Of a stretch of DNA of 64,000 nucleotides, positions 33,064-42,064 are shown one piece after another. The stretch lies in assembly GCF_004354015.1 (NCBI RefSeq), contig NZ_SMRU01000030.1, positions 1-64,000 on the forward strand, given 5' to 3'. The stretch is from Arthrobacter terricola (GTDB lineage Bacteria; Actinomycetota; Actinomycetes; Actinomycetales; Micrococcaceae). Numbering within the stretch: position 1 is the first letter of the stretch; every line of letters begins with the position of its first letter. The notes beneath the pieces are model-generated. The model had not been told where the DNA came from. It was given only the letters and a program-made list of their open reading frames with translations, and did not search any database. The position numbers were made by a program, and so were the translations under genes.

Positions 33064-34554
33064 ATGATTGCACTAACAGCGGCGGAAATCGCCGATATCA
33101 CCAAGGGCCGACTGGCGGCGGACCCGGGCATCGTTCCGGCATCCGTGGTCACCGATTCCCGCGAGGTGGTTGCCGGATCGATGTATGTGGCCAAACCGGG
33201 GGAAAACGCCGACGGCCATGCCTACGTTGGCGCGGCATTCGCGCGCGGCGCCGTCTTGGCGCTCACCGAGCGCGAGGTCCTGGACGACGACGGAGTGCCG
33301 TATCCCGCCGTCGTGGTTGACGACGCCGTGCTCGCCATGGGTGCGCTGGCCGCCGAGTCCGTCCGGCGGATCCGGGCCGTCCGCGCAGCCCGCGGCGAGC
33401 AGTTCACCGTTATCGGAATCACCGGTTCGGCAGGAAAGACCACCACCAAGGACTTGCTCGCGGGGATTCTCTCCCGAGCGGGAGCCACAGTGGCGCCGCA
33501 GGGTTCCTACAACGGCGAAATCGGTGTGCCGTTGACTGTCTTCGGCGCGGACTCCGGCACCCGCTTCCTCGTGATCGAAATGGGCGCGACTGGCATCGGC
33601 CACATTCAGTACCTCGCCGACATGGTCAAGCCGGATATCGGTGCGGTCCTTGGCGTGGGCACCGCGCACGCCGGCGAATTCGGTGGTGTGGAGAACATCG
33701 CCAAGGCGAAGGGCGAGCTCGTCGAAGCGCTCGGTGAGGACGGCACCGCCGTCATCAACCTGGACGACGCCCGTGTAGCGGCCATGATCACGCGTACCCG
33801 TGCAAAGGTCCTGGGCACGACGGCGACCGGTGCCGCCGGCGCTGCGGTCGAGGCGAGGAACGCCGATATCAGCGAAAGCGGCCACCCGGAGTTCGACCTC
33901 GTCCTTCCCGACGGCGGTCCCTCCCACCCGGTGCGCAGCAAGCTCATCGGCGCACACCACGTCACCAACCTGTTGGCCGCCGCGGCGTCGGCGTTCGCGG
34001 CAGGTATTTCCGGGTCCGACATCGCCGCTTCCCTCAGCGAGCAGTCGCCCGCCAGCCGCTGGCGCATGGAACGCACGGAACGTGCGGACGGCGTCACCAT
34101 AATCAATGACGCCTACAACGCAAACCCCGAATCGATGCGCGCGGCACTCCGGACGCTTGCCGACCTCGGCCACGGTCGCCGCACGTGGGCAGTCCTGGGA
34201 GCGATGCTGGAACTTGGCGAGGATTCGATCCGCGAACACACCGCCGTAGGAACCCAGGTGGTCCGGCTCAACATTTCCCGGCTGGTCGTCGTAGGACGCG
34301 AAGCCCGGGCGCTCTATATTTCGGCGATCCAGGAAGGCTCCTGGGGCAACGAATGCAGCTTCACCGAGACGGCTGACGAAGCGTACGAACTGCTTCAGGC
34401 CGAGCTCCAGCCCGGCGACCTTGTCCTGTTCAAATCATCGAACGGGATCGGACTTCGCCATTTGGGCGATCGGATAGCATTACCCCCACAAGCCGGGACA
34501 AGTGCGACCACCGCGGCTGGACCTGCCGCCAATGAAGGGAACGAGCTGCTGTGA
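33064..34554 (+). CDS. murF: UDP-MurNAc-tripeptide-D-alanyl-D-alanine ligase MurF
   Basis: 496 residues. The ATP loop TGSAGKTTTK lies at 120-129. The central ligase domain has the EMGATGIGHI segment and the C-terminal domain has NDAYNANPESMRAAL. It adds D-Ala-D-Ala to complete the UDP-linked pentapeptide. The start is 6 bases after the murE stop and has only a weak GAG as ribosome site, so coupling from murE is likely. It overlaps mraY by 4 bases. Confidence 0.97.
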   Translation: MIALTAAEIADITKGRLAADPGIVPASVVTDSREVVAGSMYVAKPGENADGHAYVGAAFARGAVLALTEREVLDDDGVPYPAVVVDDAVLAMGALAAESVRRIRAVRAARGEQFTVIGITGSAGKTTTKDLLAGILSRAGATVAPQGSYNGEIGVPLTVFGADSGTRFLVIEMGATGIGHIQYLADMVKPDIGAVLGVGTAHAGEFGGVENIAKAKGELVEALGEDGTAVINLDDARVAAMITRTRAKVLGTTATGAAGAAVEARNADISESGHPEFDLVLPDGGPSHPVRSKLIGAHHVTNLLAAAASAFAAGISGSDIAASLSEQSPASRWRMERTERADGVTIINDAYNANPESMRAALRTLADLGHGRRTWAVLGAMLELGEDSIREHTAVGTQVVRLNISRLVVVGREARALYISAIQEGSWGNECSFTETADEAYELLQAELQPGDLVLFKSSNGIGLRHLGDRIALPPQAGTSATTAAGPAANEGNELL

Positions 34555-35660
34555 TTGCACTGTTGGTCGGCGCCGGCGTTGCCCTTTTGGTGGCGTTGAT
34601 AGGCACCCCGCTCTTCATCCGTTTCCTTGTCACCAAGGGCTATGGCCAGTTCATCCGGGACGACGGCCCCACCTCCCACCACACCAAGCGTGGAACTCCC
34701 ACGATGGGCGGAACCGTGGTGGTCGCGGCCGTGCTGATCAGCTACGGCGTGACCCACCTGATCATGTGGATGATGAACCCCAGGTCGCCCGGGCCGTCCG
34801 CTTCGGGACTCCTCCTGCTGTTCCTCATGGTGGGGATGGGATTCGTGGGCTTCCTGGATGACTTCATCAAGATTTCGAAGCAGCGCAGCCTTGGGCTCAA
34901 TGCCAAGGCGAAGTTGATCCTGCAGGCCTTCGTCGGCATCGCCTTTGCCATCCTGGTACTTAACTTCCCGGACCCGAGCGGCATTACGCCCGCCTCCACG
35001 CATATTTCCCTGGTCCGGGATATCCCTTGGTTGAACCTGGCCTTCGGCGGCACCGTCCTTGGCGCGATCCTCTTCGTCATCTGGTCCAACTTGATTGTCA
35101 CTGCTGCGACGAACGGGGTGAACCTGACGGACGGCCTGGATGGCTTGGCGGCCGGCGCATCCATCATGGTCTTCGGCGCGTACACTCTGATGGGAATCTG
35201 GCAGAACAACCAAGCTTGCGGTTCTCCGCGCGAGGCCGGAAGCGGCTGTTACACCGTGCGCGATCCGCTTGACCTGGCACTCCTCGCAGCGATCTGCAGC
35301 GCCGCACTCGTGGGCTTCCTTTGGTGGAATACCTCGCCGGCGAAGATCTTCATGGGGGACACCGGTTCCCTCGCGATCGGCGGAGCTGTGGCCGGCTTCG
35401 CCATCCTGTCCCGGACCGAGCTGTTGCTGGGCATCGTGGGAGGACTGTTCGTCCTCATCACGCTCTCGGTGATTATCCAAGTGGGCTATTTCAAGATCAG
35501 CAAGGGCAAGCGCGTCTTCAAAATGGCACCACTGCAGCATCACTTCGAGCTCAAGGGCTGGCAGGAGATCACGGTGGTTGTCCGGTTCTGGATTCTCTGC
35601 GGACTGTTCGTAGCCGCGGGCCTCGGTATTTTCTATGCTGAATGGGTGGTGCTGCTATGA
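34551..35660 (+). CDS. mraY: Phospho-N-acetylmuramoyl-pentapeptide transferase MraY
   Basis: 369 residues, about ten membrane helices. Catalytic Asp motifs: GFLDDFIK, NLTDGLDGLAAG and the late FMGDTGSLAIGG, plus the APLQHHFE histidine motif. It moves phospho-MurNAc-pentapeptide onto undecaprenyl phosphate, forming lipid I. GTG start overlaps the murF stop, and its stop overlaps the murD start. Confidence 0.97.
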   Translation: MIALLVGAGVALLVALIGTPLFIRFLVTKGYGQFIRDDGPTSHHTKRGTPTMGGTVVVAAVLISYGVTHLIMWMMNPRSPGPSASGLLLLFLMVGMGFVGFLDDFIKISKQRSLGLNAKAKLILQAFVGIAFAILVLNFPDPSGITPASTHISLVRDIPWLNLAFGGTVLGAILFVIWSNLIVTAATNGVNLTDGLDGLAAGASIMVFGAYTLMGIWQNNQACGSPREAGSGCYTVRDPLDLALLAAICSAALVGFLWWNTSPAKIFMGDTGSLAIGGAVAGFAILSRTELLLGIVGGLFVLITLSVIIQVGYFKISKGKRVFKMAPLQHHFELKGWQEITVVVRFWILCGLFVAAGLGIFYAEWVVLL

Positions 35661-37243
35661 GTGAAAATCCGCAAACCAAGCCTTCGTCGAATGACCGGCT
35701 TAAGGACCTCGTCAGTTGGGACTCCGACTGGAAAGGCCTCCGCGTGGTGGTCACCGGCATCGGGGTCTCCGGATTCGCCGCCGCCGACACCCTGATCGAA
35801 CTGGGTGCCCGCGTGGTGGTCGTCGATGCCGCGACAAGCCCTAAAGCGCTCGCCCAAGCCGACACCTTGAAGATCGTCGGCGCGGCCGACGTCCTCCTTG
35901 GTGAAGATGCAGTCAAGGCTCTTCCCCTCGTTGACGACGAGAAAGCCGAACTGGTGGTGACATCGCCCGGATGGCGCCCGGACCAATCCCTTTTGGCAGC
36001 TGCGAAGCGTGCCCACGTTCCGGTATGGGGCGACGTCGAACTCGCCTGGCGGGTGCGGGAGCGCAAGGGCCGCAAGACGGCTGACTGGCTCACGATCACC
36101 GGGACCAACGGCAAGACCACCACGGTCGGCATGACCGAAGCAATGCTCCAAGCAGCCGGACTGAAGGCGATCGCCGTCGGCAATGTCGGCACGCCCATCC
36201 TGGACGCCCTCCGCGATCCGGTGGAGTATGACGCGTTCGCGGTGGAGCTCTCCAGCTTCCAGCTGCACTGGAGCGAATCCTTGTCCCCGGTGGCGAGCGT
36301 GTGCCTGAACGTCGCCGAAGACCACGTCGACTGGCACGGCTCGTACCAGTCCTACCTGGCGGACAAGGCAAAGATCTACGAAAACACGCAAAAAGCGTGC
36401 ATCTACAACGCCGAGCAGATCGAGACTGAACGGATGGTGGAAAACGCCGACGTCGTCGAGGGCTGCCGTGCCGTTGGTTTCACCACTGTGACTCCCGCTG
36501 TCAGCATGCTCGGCGTCGTCGAGGGACTTCTCGTGGACCGCGCGTTCATCGAGGAACGCCGGACGTCCGCGGAGGAGCTTGCCTCGTTGACGGACCTCGG
36601 CGCGGATGCTCCGCGCCACATGGTGGCGAACGCACTCGCTGCTGCGGCGCTCGTACGGGCCTACGGACTGGACAGTACGGCAGTGCGCGAAGGGCTCAGG
36701 AACTACCTCCCGGGAGATCACCGGATCCAAGCCGTGGCCAAGCAGGACGGCGTGCTCTGGATCAACGACTCCAAAGCCACCAATCCGCATGCTGCCGCGG
36801 CCGCGTTGTCGGCGTTCGAGAGTGTCATTTGGATCGCCGGTGGACTGTCCAAGGGCGTCAACTATGACGAAATCGTCAAAAACAACGCCAACCGGCTCAA
36901 GGCCGTGGTCCTGATCGGCTCGGACACTTCGGACCTGGAAGCCTCCCTCAAGCGACACGCAGCGGATGTGCCCGTAATCGGGCAAGCGAAGGGCGACACT
37001 GAGAGGGTGGAGTCCGCCGAAGCAGCCGGTGCCGCCGCGGAACAGTCACCGATTTTCGGCGACACTGTGATGGCACACGCTGTCCAGTCGGCAGCAAGGC
37101 TCGCCGAGTCCGGCGATACCGTGCTGATGGCCCCGGCGGCTGCCTCCATGGACCAGTTCACTTCCTACGCTCACCGTGGCGATGCTTTCATCCGGGCAGT
37201 GCGCGATCTTGTGGAAGGCCAGGCACAGACCACCGAGGAGTAA
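35657..37243 (+). CDS. murD: UDP-MurNAc-L-alanine:D-glutamate ligase MurD
   Basis: 528 residues from the ATG that overlaps the mraY stop. The frame is open five codons earlier, but the ATGA overlap is the better start. N-terminal UDP-binding Rossmann-like fold, ATP loop GTNGKTT at 149-155, then NDSKATNPHAA typical of MurD. It adds D-glutamate to UDP-MurNAc-L-Ala. The protein is longer than E. coli MurD (about 440), mainly through insertions in the central and C-terminal domains. Confidence 0.96.
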   Translation: MSENPQTKPSSNDRLKDLVSWDSDWKGLRVVVTGIGVSGFAAADTLIELGARVVVVDAATSPKALAQADTLKIVGAADVLLGEDAVKALPLVDDEKAELVVTSPGWRPDQSLLAAAKRAHVPVWGDVELAWRVRERKGRKTADWLTITGTNGKTTTVGMTEAMLQAAGLKAIAVGNVGTPILDALRDPVEYDAFAVELSSFQLHWSESLSPVASVCLNVAEDHVDWHGSYQSYLADKAKIYENTQKACIYNAEQIETERMVENADVVEGCRAVGFTTVTPAVSMLGVVEGLLVDRAFIEERRTSAEELASLTDLGADAPRHMVANALAAAALVRAYGLDSTAVREGLRNYLPGDHRIQAVAKQDGVLWINDSKATNPHAAAAALSAFESVIWIAGGLSKGVNYDEIVKNNANRLKAVVLIGSDTSDLEASLKRHAADVPVIGQAKGDTERVESAEAAGAAAEQSPIFGDTVMAHAVQSAARLAESGDTVLMAPAAASMDQFTSYAHRGDAFIRAVRDLVEGQAQTTEE

Positions 37244-37245
37244 CA

Positions 37246-38553
37246 ATGGTCAGCACGCCCACGCGTACCGGTCCCGGGAAGTCCCGGTCCGGGGACGCAG
37301 CAACTGTTGGACGCGCGGCCGGCAATGCTCAACCCAGGAAGTTGATTTCCCGCCTTCGCAGCGGTGTTTCCGGTTTCTGGTCGACCCTCGAGGGATCGGG
37401 CAAGTCGCGGAGCAACTCGACGTATTACCTCGTCCTTGGCGCGTCCCTCGCGCTCACGGCCATCGGGATCATCATGGTCCTCTCCGCGTCGAGCGTCGAA
37501 TCGATCGCGGCCGGGGAGTCCCCGTATTCGCTCGCCGCCAAGCAAGGCATGTTCGCGGGCTTGGGCATTGTCATGATGCTGGTCCTTTCCAGGATCAACG
37601 TCGTGTGGCTGAAAAGGTTCGCATGGCCTGCAGTCATACTTGCCGTTGCTTTGCTGCTTCTCGTCCTTGTGATCGGCAAGAGGGTCCTGGGCAACCAGAA
37701 CTGGATCGAGGTGGGCGGCTTCACTTTCCAGCCTTCGGAGTACGCCAAGTTCGCGCTCGTGCTGTGGATGGCCACCGTGCTGTCCGTCAAGGCGAAGCTC
37801 CTCGACAAGTGGATGCATGCCTTGGTGCCGATCGTCCCGGTCGCGGCCGTCATCATCACGCTGATCGTCCTGGGGCACGACCTCGGTACCTCGCTGGTTG
37901 TCATGCTCATCATGGCAGCCGGATTGTTTTTCGGCGGCGTCAACCTCAAGCTCTTCGCCAGTGCCGGGGGAGTGGCCGCCGCTGCCGCCTTGGTGCTGGC
38001 TCTCACGAGTGGAAACCGGATGTGCCGCATCACTGCCTGGATGGGGCAAGGCTGTACCGGCGCATCGGACATCGGCTTCCAGAGCGAACAAGGGATGAGC
38101 GCCCTCGCATCCGGCGGATGGCTGGGCGTCGGGCTCGGCCAGAGCCGCCAGAAGTACCAATGGATTCCGGAAGCCCATAACGACTTCATCTTCGCCGTGA
38201 TCGGCGAAGAACTCGGCCTCGTGGGTACCCTGGTGGTCCTCGTGCTTTTCGCCTTGCTCGCCGTTGCCATCTACCGCATTGTGAGCCAGCAGGAAGACCT
38301 GTTCGCCCGCGTGCTCGGCGGCTCGATCATGGCGTGGATGCTCGGCCAGGCTGCGATCAACATGGCCATGGTTGCCGGCCTGCTTCCGGTGATCGGCGTT
38401 CCGCTGCCGTTCATATCGTATGGCGGTTCGGCGCTGGTGATGTCCTTATGCGGCGTGGGCGTAGTCTTGTCCTTGGCCCGCGCCCAGATGGTTCCCGCCA
38501 AATCTTCCAAACCGCGCAGGTGGCCTGCGATATTTGCACGAAAGCGTACATAG
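37246..38553 (+). CDS. ftsW: Septal glycosyltransferase FtsW (SEDS family)
   Basis: 435 residues, about ten membrane helices after a 60-residue basic cytoplasmic tail. Conserved SEDS features are present: FQPSEYAKFALVLW, HDLGTSLV, the large extracellular loop with AHNDFIFAVIGEELG and the terminal GVPLPFISYGGSALV. It polymerises lipid II into glycan strands together with FtsI. It starts 2 bases after murD with GAGGAGTAAC as ribosome site. Confidence 0.97.
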   Translation: MVSTPTRTGPGKSRSGDAATVGRAAGNAQPRKLISRLRSGVSGFWSTLEGSGKSRSNSTYYLVLGASLALTAIGIIMVLSASSVESIAAGESPYSLAAKQGMFAGLGIVMMLVLSRINVVWLKRFAWPAVILAVALLLLVLVIGKRVLGNQNWIEVGGFTFQPSEYAKFALVLWMATVLSVKAKLLDKWMHALVPIVPVAAVIITLIVLGHDLGTSLVVMLIMAAGLFFGGVNLKLFASAGGVAAAAALVLALTSGNRMCRITAWMGQGCTGASDIGFQSEQGMSALASGGWLGVGLGQSRQKYQWIPEAHNDFIFAVIGEELGLVGTLVVLVLFALLAVAIYRIVSQQEDLFARVLGGSIMAWMLGQAAINMAMVAGLLPVIGVPLPFISYGGSALVMSLCGVGVVLSLARAQMVPAKSSKPRRWPAIFARKRT

Positions 38554-38559
38554 CACCCC

Positions 38560-39666
38560 ATGAATTCCCAGCCCAAGCCTTTGTCCGTGGTCCTCGCCGG
38601 GGGCGGGACCGCCGGACACATCAGCCCTTTGCTGGCCATCGCCGATGCCATCAAGGCATTACGGCCCGACGCCGCGATCCTTGCTGTCGGCACCCCCAAC
38701 GGAATGGAAACCCGCCTCGTACCGGCTGCGGGCTACGACCTTGCGACTATCGACCGGGTCCCTTTTCCACGGAAGCCTTCCTTGGACCTGGTGAAGCTGC
38801 CGGGCAGGCTCGCGAATGCCGTGAAGCAAGCCGGCCGTATCCTCGATGACGCCAAAGCGGATGTCCTGCTGGGCGTCGGCGGGTATGTCTGTACTCCCAT
38901 GTACCTCGCGGCTTGGCGGAGGAAGATTCCGATCGTCATCCACGAGGCGAACACCCATCCCGGCCTGGCGAACCGCGTGGGTGCCATGTTCACCAAGCAT
39001 GTCGCAGTCGCTTTTCCGGACACGCCGTTGCGCCACGCCCGGCATGTCGGCATGCCCATGCGCACTGCCATCGCCGCCCTAGACAGGGAGGCCGGCCGCG
39101 GACCTGCCAAGCAATTGCTCGGGCTGGATGCCGATCGTCCGGCGCTCATTGTTACCGGCGGTTCGTCCGGTGCCCAAAGCATCAACCGCACCATTGCAGG
39201 TGCCGTCACCGCCTTGGCGGACGCCGGGATCCAGACCTTGCACATCACCGGCCGTGGCAAGGCAGTGAAGAACGACGACGGAGCTCCGCTTGCCGCCGAC
39301 GGCTACCGCCAAGTGGAATACGTCGACGGCATGGAAAACGTGTATGCCGCCGCGGACGTGCTCCTCGCCCGCTCGGGGGCAGCGACCGTCAGCGAGGTCG
39401 CCGCCGTCGGACTCCCGGCGGTTTTTGTCCCCCTGCCCATCGGCAACGGGGAACAGGCCAAGAACGCTTCGGCGTTGGTCAACGCGGGCGCGGCCCTCCT
39501 TGTTGACGACGCCGCGTTGAGCGCCGAATGGATGCAATCCGAACTGATCCCCCTGCTCACGGACCAGGCCCGCCTCGCGGATATGGCCGACAAAGCACGC
39601 CGGCTTGGTGTGAGAAATGCCGATCAGCGGATGGCTGATCTTGTCTTGGAAGCGGTGTCCGAATGA
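38560..39666 (+). CDS. murG: Lipid II-forming N-acetylglucosaminyltransferase MurG
   Basis: 368 residues, GT-B fold. The N-terminal glycine loop GGGTAGH is at 14-20, the membrane-facing H-E-A-N motif at IVIHEANTHPG, and the donor-site loops GGSSGAQSIN and ARSGAATVSEVAAVG follow. It adds GlcNAc to lipid I on the inner membrane face. The gene starts 6 bases after ftsW and overlaps murC by 4. Confidence 0.97.
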   Translation: MNSQPKPLSVVLAGGGTAGHISPLLAIADAIKALRPDAAILAVGTPNGMETRLVPAAGYDLATIDRVPFPRKPSLDLVKLPGRLANAVKQAGRILDDAKADVLLGVGGYVCTPMYLAAWRRKIPIVIHEANTHPGLANRVGAMFTKHVAVAFPDTPLRHARHVGMPMRTAIAALDREAGRGPAKQLLGLDADRPALIVTGGSSGAQSINRTIAGAVTALADAGIQTLHITGRGKAVKNDDGAPLAADGYRQVEYVDGMENVYAAADVLLARSGAATVSEVAAVGLPAVFVPLPIGNGEQAKNASALVNAGAALLVDDAALSAEWMQSELIPLLTDQARLADMADKARRLGVRNADQRMADLVLEAVSE

Positions 39667-41036
39667 CCCAACCCGTTGTTGACCTCGAATCGCTCGGCCG
39701 GGTGCACTTCATCGGCATCGGCGGAGTGGGGATGTCGGCTGTCGCCCGTATCATGGTGGCCCGTGGCGTGACGGTGAGCGGTTCGGACGCCAAGGACTTG
39801 CCCGTCATGCGGGACCTTGAGTCCGCAGGCGCGCGGATCGCCGTCGGATATGCCGCGTCGAACGTGGGCGACGCTCAGACTGTCGTCGCGGGTTCGGCCA
39901 TCCGCGCCGACAACCCGGAACTCGAAGCGGCCCGGGCGGCCGGCCTTCCGGTCCTGCACCGTTCCGAGGCCTTGGCCACGACAATGGGCCAGGACCGGGT
40001 GGTAACCGTAGCCGGGACGCATGGGAAATCCACCACGACGTCAATGATCGCGGTCTTGCTGAAGGAAGCGGGCCTGGATCCGTCCTTCGCGATCGGTGCC
40101 AACGTTCCCTCCCTCGGAGTCAACGCCGCCAACGGCACCTCGGACATCTTTGTGGCCGAGGCGGACGAGTCGGACGGTTCATTCCTCAATTACCGGCCGC
40201 TGCTCGCCGTCGTCACGAACGTTGAAGCCGACCACCTGGACTATTACGGGACGGCGGAAGCGGTGTTCGCCTCCTTCGACAAATTCGCCGCGCTCCTGCC
40301 AACCGACGGCGCGTTGTTCGCATGCGCGGACGACGACGGCGCACGGGCCCTCGCCGAGCGGACGCGCGCGGCGGGCAGCACCCGCGTGCTGACATACGGG
40401 ACCGCGGACGACGCCGACATCCACCTTCACGACGACGGCCCGGGAGCCGTCTGGCTAAGCGTCGCCGGAGAACGGCACCGCCTGGAACTCCAGGTCCCCG
40501 GCCGGCACAACGCCCTCAACGCAGCCGCCGCCGTCGGGGTCGCCGTCGAACTCGGAGTGGCTCCCGAAGCGGCGGTGGCCGCCTTGGGCAAGTTCACGGG
40601 TGCCTCCCGCCGGTTCGAGTTTAAAGGACAGGGGAGGGGAGTGCGTGTCTACGACGACTACGCACACCACCCCACCGAGGTCCGGGCCGCATTGTCCGCC
40701 GCACGTTCGGTGGCGGGCGACTCCAAGGTGCATGTGCTCTTCCAGCCCCATCTGTTCTCGCGGACGCGGGAGTTCGCCCAGGAGTTCGCGGAAGCGCTCA
40801 GTGAAGCCGATACCGCGCTGGTCCTGGACATCTACCCCGCGCGCGAGGACCCGATTCCCGGGGTAACAAGCACGCTGATCACGGAACGCCTCAGGACCGG
40901 CAGGCTCGTGGCCGGCGGGCAGGAGGCCCTGGACGCCGTCCTCGCTGCGGCCGGCGACGGCGACGTCGTGCTGACGGTCGGCGCCGGCGATGTCACGGCC
41001 TACGGGCCCCGAATCGTGGAGTTGTTGGGTGGCTGA
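39663..41036 (+). CDS. murC: UDP-N-acetylmuramate-L-alanine ligase MurC
   Basis: 457 residues. Uridine-binding loop GIGGVGMSAVA near the N-terminus, ATP loop GTHGKST at 118-124, and DDYAHHPTEV and FQPHLFSRT of the C-terminal domain. It adds L-alanine to UDP-MurNAc, the first peptide step. It starts in the murG stop (ATGA) and its end overlaps ftsQ by 8 bases. Confidence 0.97.
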   Translation: MTQPVVDLESLGRVHFIGIGGVGMSAVARIMVARGVTVSGSDAKDLPVMRDLESAGARIAVGYAASNVGDAQTVVAGSAIRADNPELEAARAAGLPVLHRSEALATTMGQDRVVTVAGTHGKSTTTSMIAVLLKEAGLDPSFAIGANVPSLGVNAANGTSDIFVAEADESDGSFLNYRPLLAVVTNVEADHLDYYGTAEAVFASFDKFAALLPTDGALFACADDDGARALAERTRAAGSTRVLTYGTADDADIHLHDDGPGAVWLSVAGERHRLELQVPGRHNALNAAAAVGVAVELGVAPEAAVAALGKFTGASRRFEFKGQGRGVRVYDDYAHHPTEVRAALSAARSVAGDSKVHVLFQPHLFSRTREFAQEFAEALSEADTALVLDIYPAREDPIPGVTSTLITERLRTGRLVAGGQEALDAVLAAAGDGDVVLTVGAGDVTAYGPRIVELLGG

Positions 41037-41868
41037 AACCCGGAAGCCCACTTTCAAGCCGAAGGCCGGAGCGCGCCCCGGCGTCGTCAGTGCCGAACGA
41101 AGCGTTGACGAACCCGTCGTCGAACCGCCCAAAGAGGCTGGTCCGAAGGACAGCAACGTCCTCGCTTTTCCCGAGCCGAAGGGACGCAAGCGGCGCCGCA
41201 CGGTACTGACCGTACTCGCGATCGTTGTGGTCCTGGTCGCGGGGATCATTGTGGCAACGATCTACTCTCCGGTGTTTGCCGTGCGCACGGTGACCGTGGA
41301 CGGCGTCAAGATGCTCCAGCCGGCCGCCGTGCAGCAAGCCTTGGCACCGATCAAGGGCAAACCATTGCCGCAAATCAACGACGCTGAGATCACCACCCTG
41401 CTCAGACCGCTGGTCCAGGTGCGTTCAGTGACCACCGAGGCCCGTCCGCCGTCGGAACTTTTGGTCCATGTGGTCGAACGCGTGCCGGTGGCGCTCGTGA
41501 AGAACGGCGACGCGTACATGCTGGTCGACGTCGATGGCGTGCAGCTCGGTTCGACCCCTGATTCTTCTTCGGTGCCCTTGCCTATCATCGATGGCCAAGG
41601 CACCAACCCGGATCTCTTCAAGGCGATCACCGCCGTGCTGGCGACGCTGCCATCCGACGTCTTGGCCAAGATGGCCAGCGCTTCGGCGACGTCACCTGAC
41701 GCGGTCCAACTCAAGCTGAACGACGGGAAGACCGTAGTGTGGGGTAACGCGGACGAAAAGGAGCTGAAAGCGCGCGTCTTGGAAGCGTTGATCAAGGCTC
41801 CCGTGAATCCGAAAGTTCCCGTGAACGTCTACGATGTCAGTGTGCCGCGGCACCCGTTCACAAAGTAG
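41029..41868 (+). CDS. ftsQ: Cell division protein FtsQ/DivIB
   Basis: 279 residues from GTG 41029, overlapping murC by 8 bases. The frame is open 13 codons earlier. A long charged cytoplasmic tail ends in KGRKRRR, followed by one membrane helix (58-80), the POTRA domain (about 82-150; FAVRTVTVDGV) and the FtsQ beta domain. It recruits FtsL, FtsI and FtsW. It is the last gene before the ftsZ promoter. Confidence 0.95.
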   Translation: MAETRKPTFKPKAGARPGVVSAERSVDEPVVEPPKEAGPKDSNVLAFPEPKGRKRRRTVLTVLAIVVVLVAGIIVATIYSPVFAVRTVTVDGVKMLQPAAVQQALAPIKGKPLPQINDAEITTLLRPLVQVRSVTTEARPPSELLVHVVERVPVALVKNGDAYMLVDVDGVQLGSTPDSSSVPLPIIDGQGTNPDLFKAITAVLATLPSDVLAKMASASATSPDAVQLKLNDGKTVVWGNADEKELKARVLEALIKAPVNPKVPVNVYDVSVPRHPFTK

Positions 41869-41967
41869 CAATCAAGGCGTGAAGGGCTATTTTGGGTACT
41901 TTGGACGACACGCGGGAGCGGTCATTGAATGTAGGATTCATAGCCCATACCGTCGCATAAGAGTTAC

Positions 41968-42004
41968 TTGACATAACTATAACCTTCAACTAGAGGGTTA
42001 AGGT
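41968..42004 (+). promoter_or_regulatory. ftsZ promoter with a 23-bp palindrome, candidate FtsR site
   Basis: TTGACA at 41968-41973 is followed 17 bases later by TAGAGG (41991-41996), a poor -10. An activator site would make sense of it. ACCTTCAAC-TAGAG-GGTTAAGGT (41982-42004) is a palindrome matching at 7 of 9 arm positions and straddles the -10, as MerR-type sites do. The rest of the 41869-42064 spacer is an untranslated leader with nothing else evident. Confidence 0.65.
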
Positions 42005-42064
42005 CCAAGAATTCAAGTTGGACTCGATCTGTTTCGAAATAGGACAAAGCAAGGGGCACGAAAC

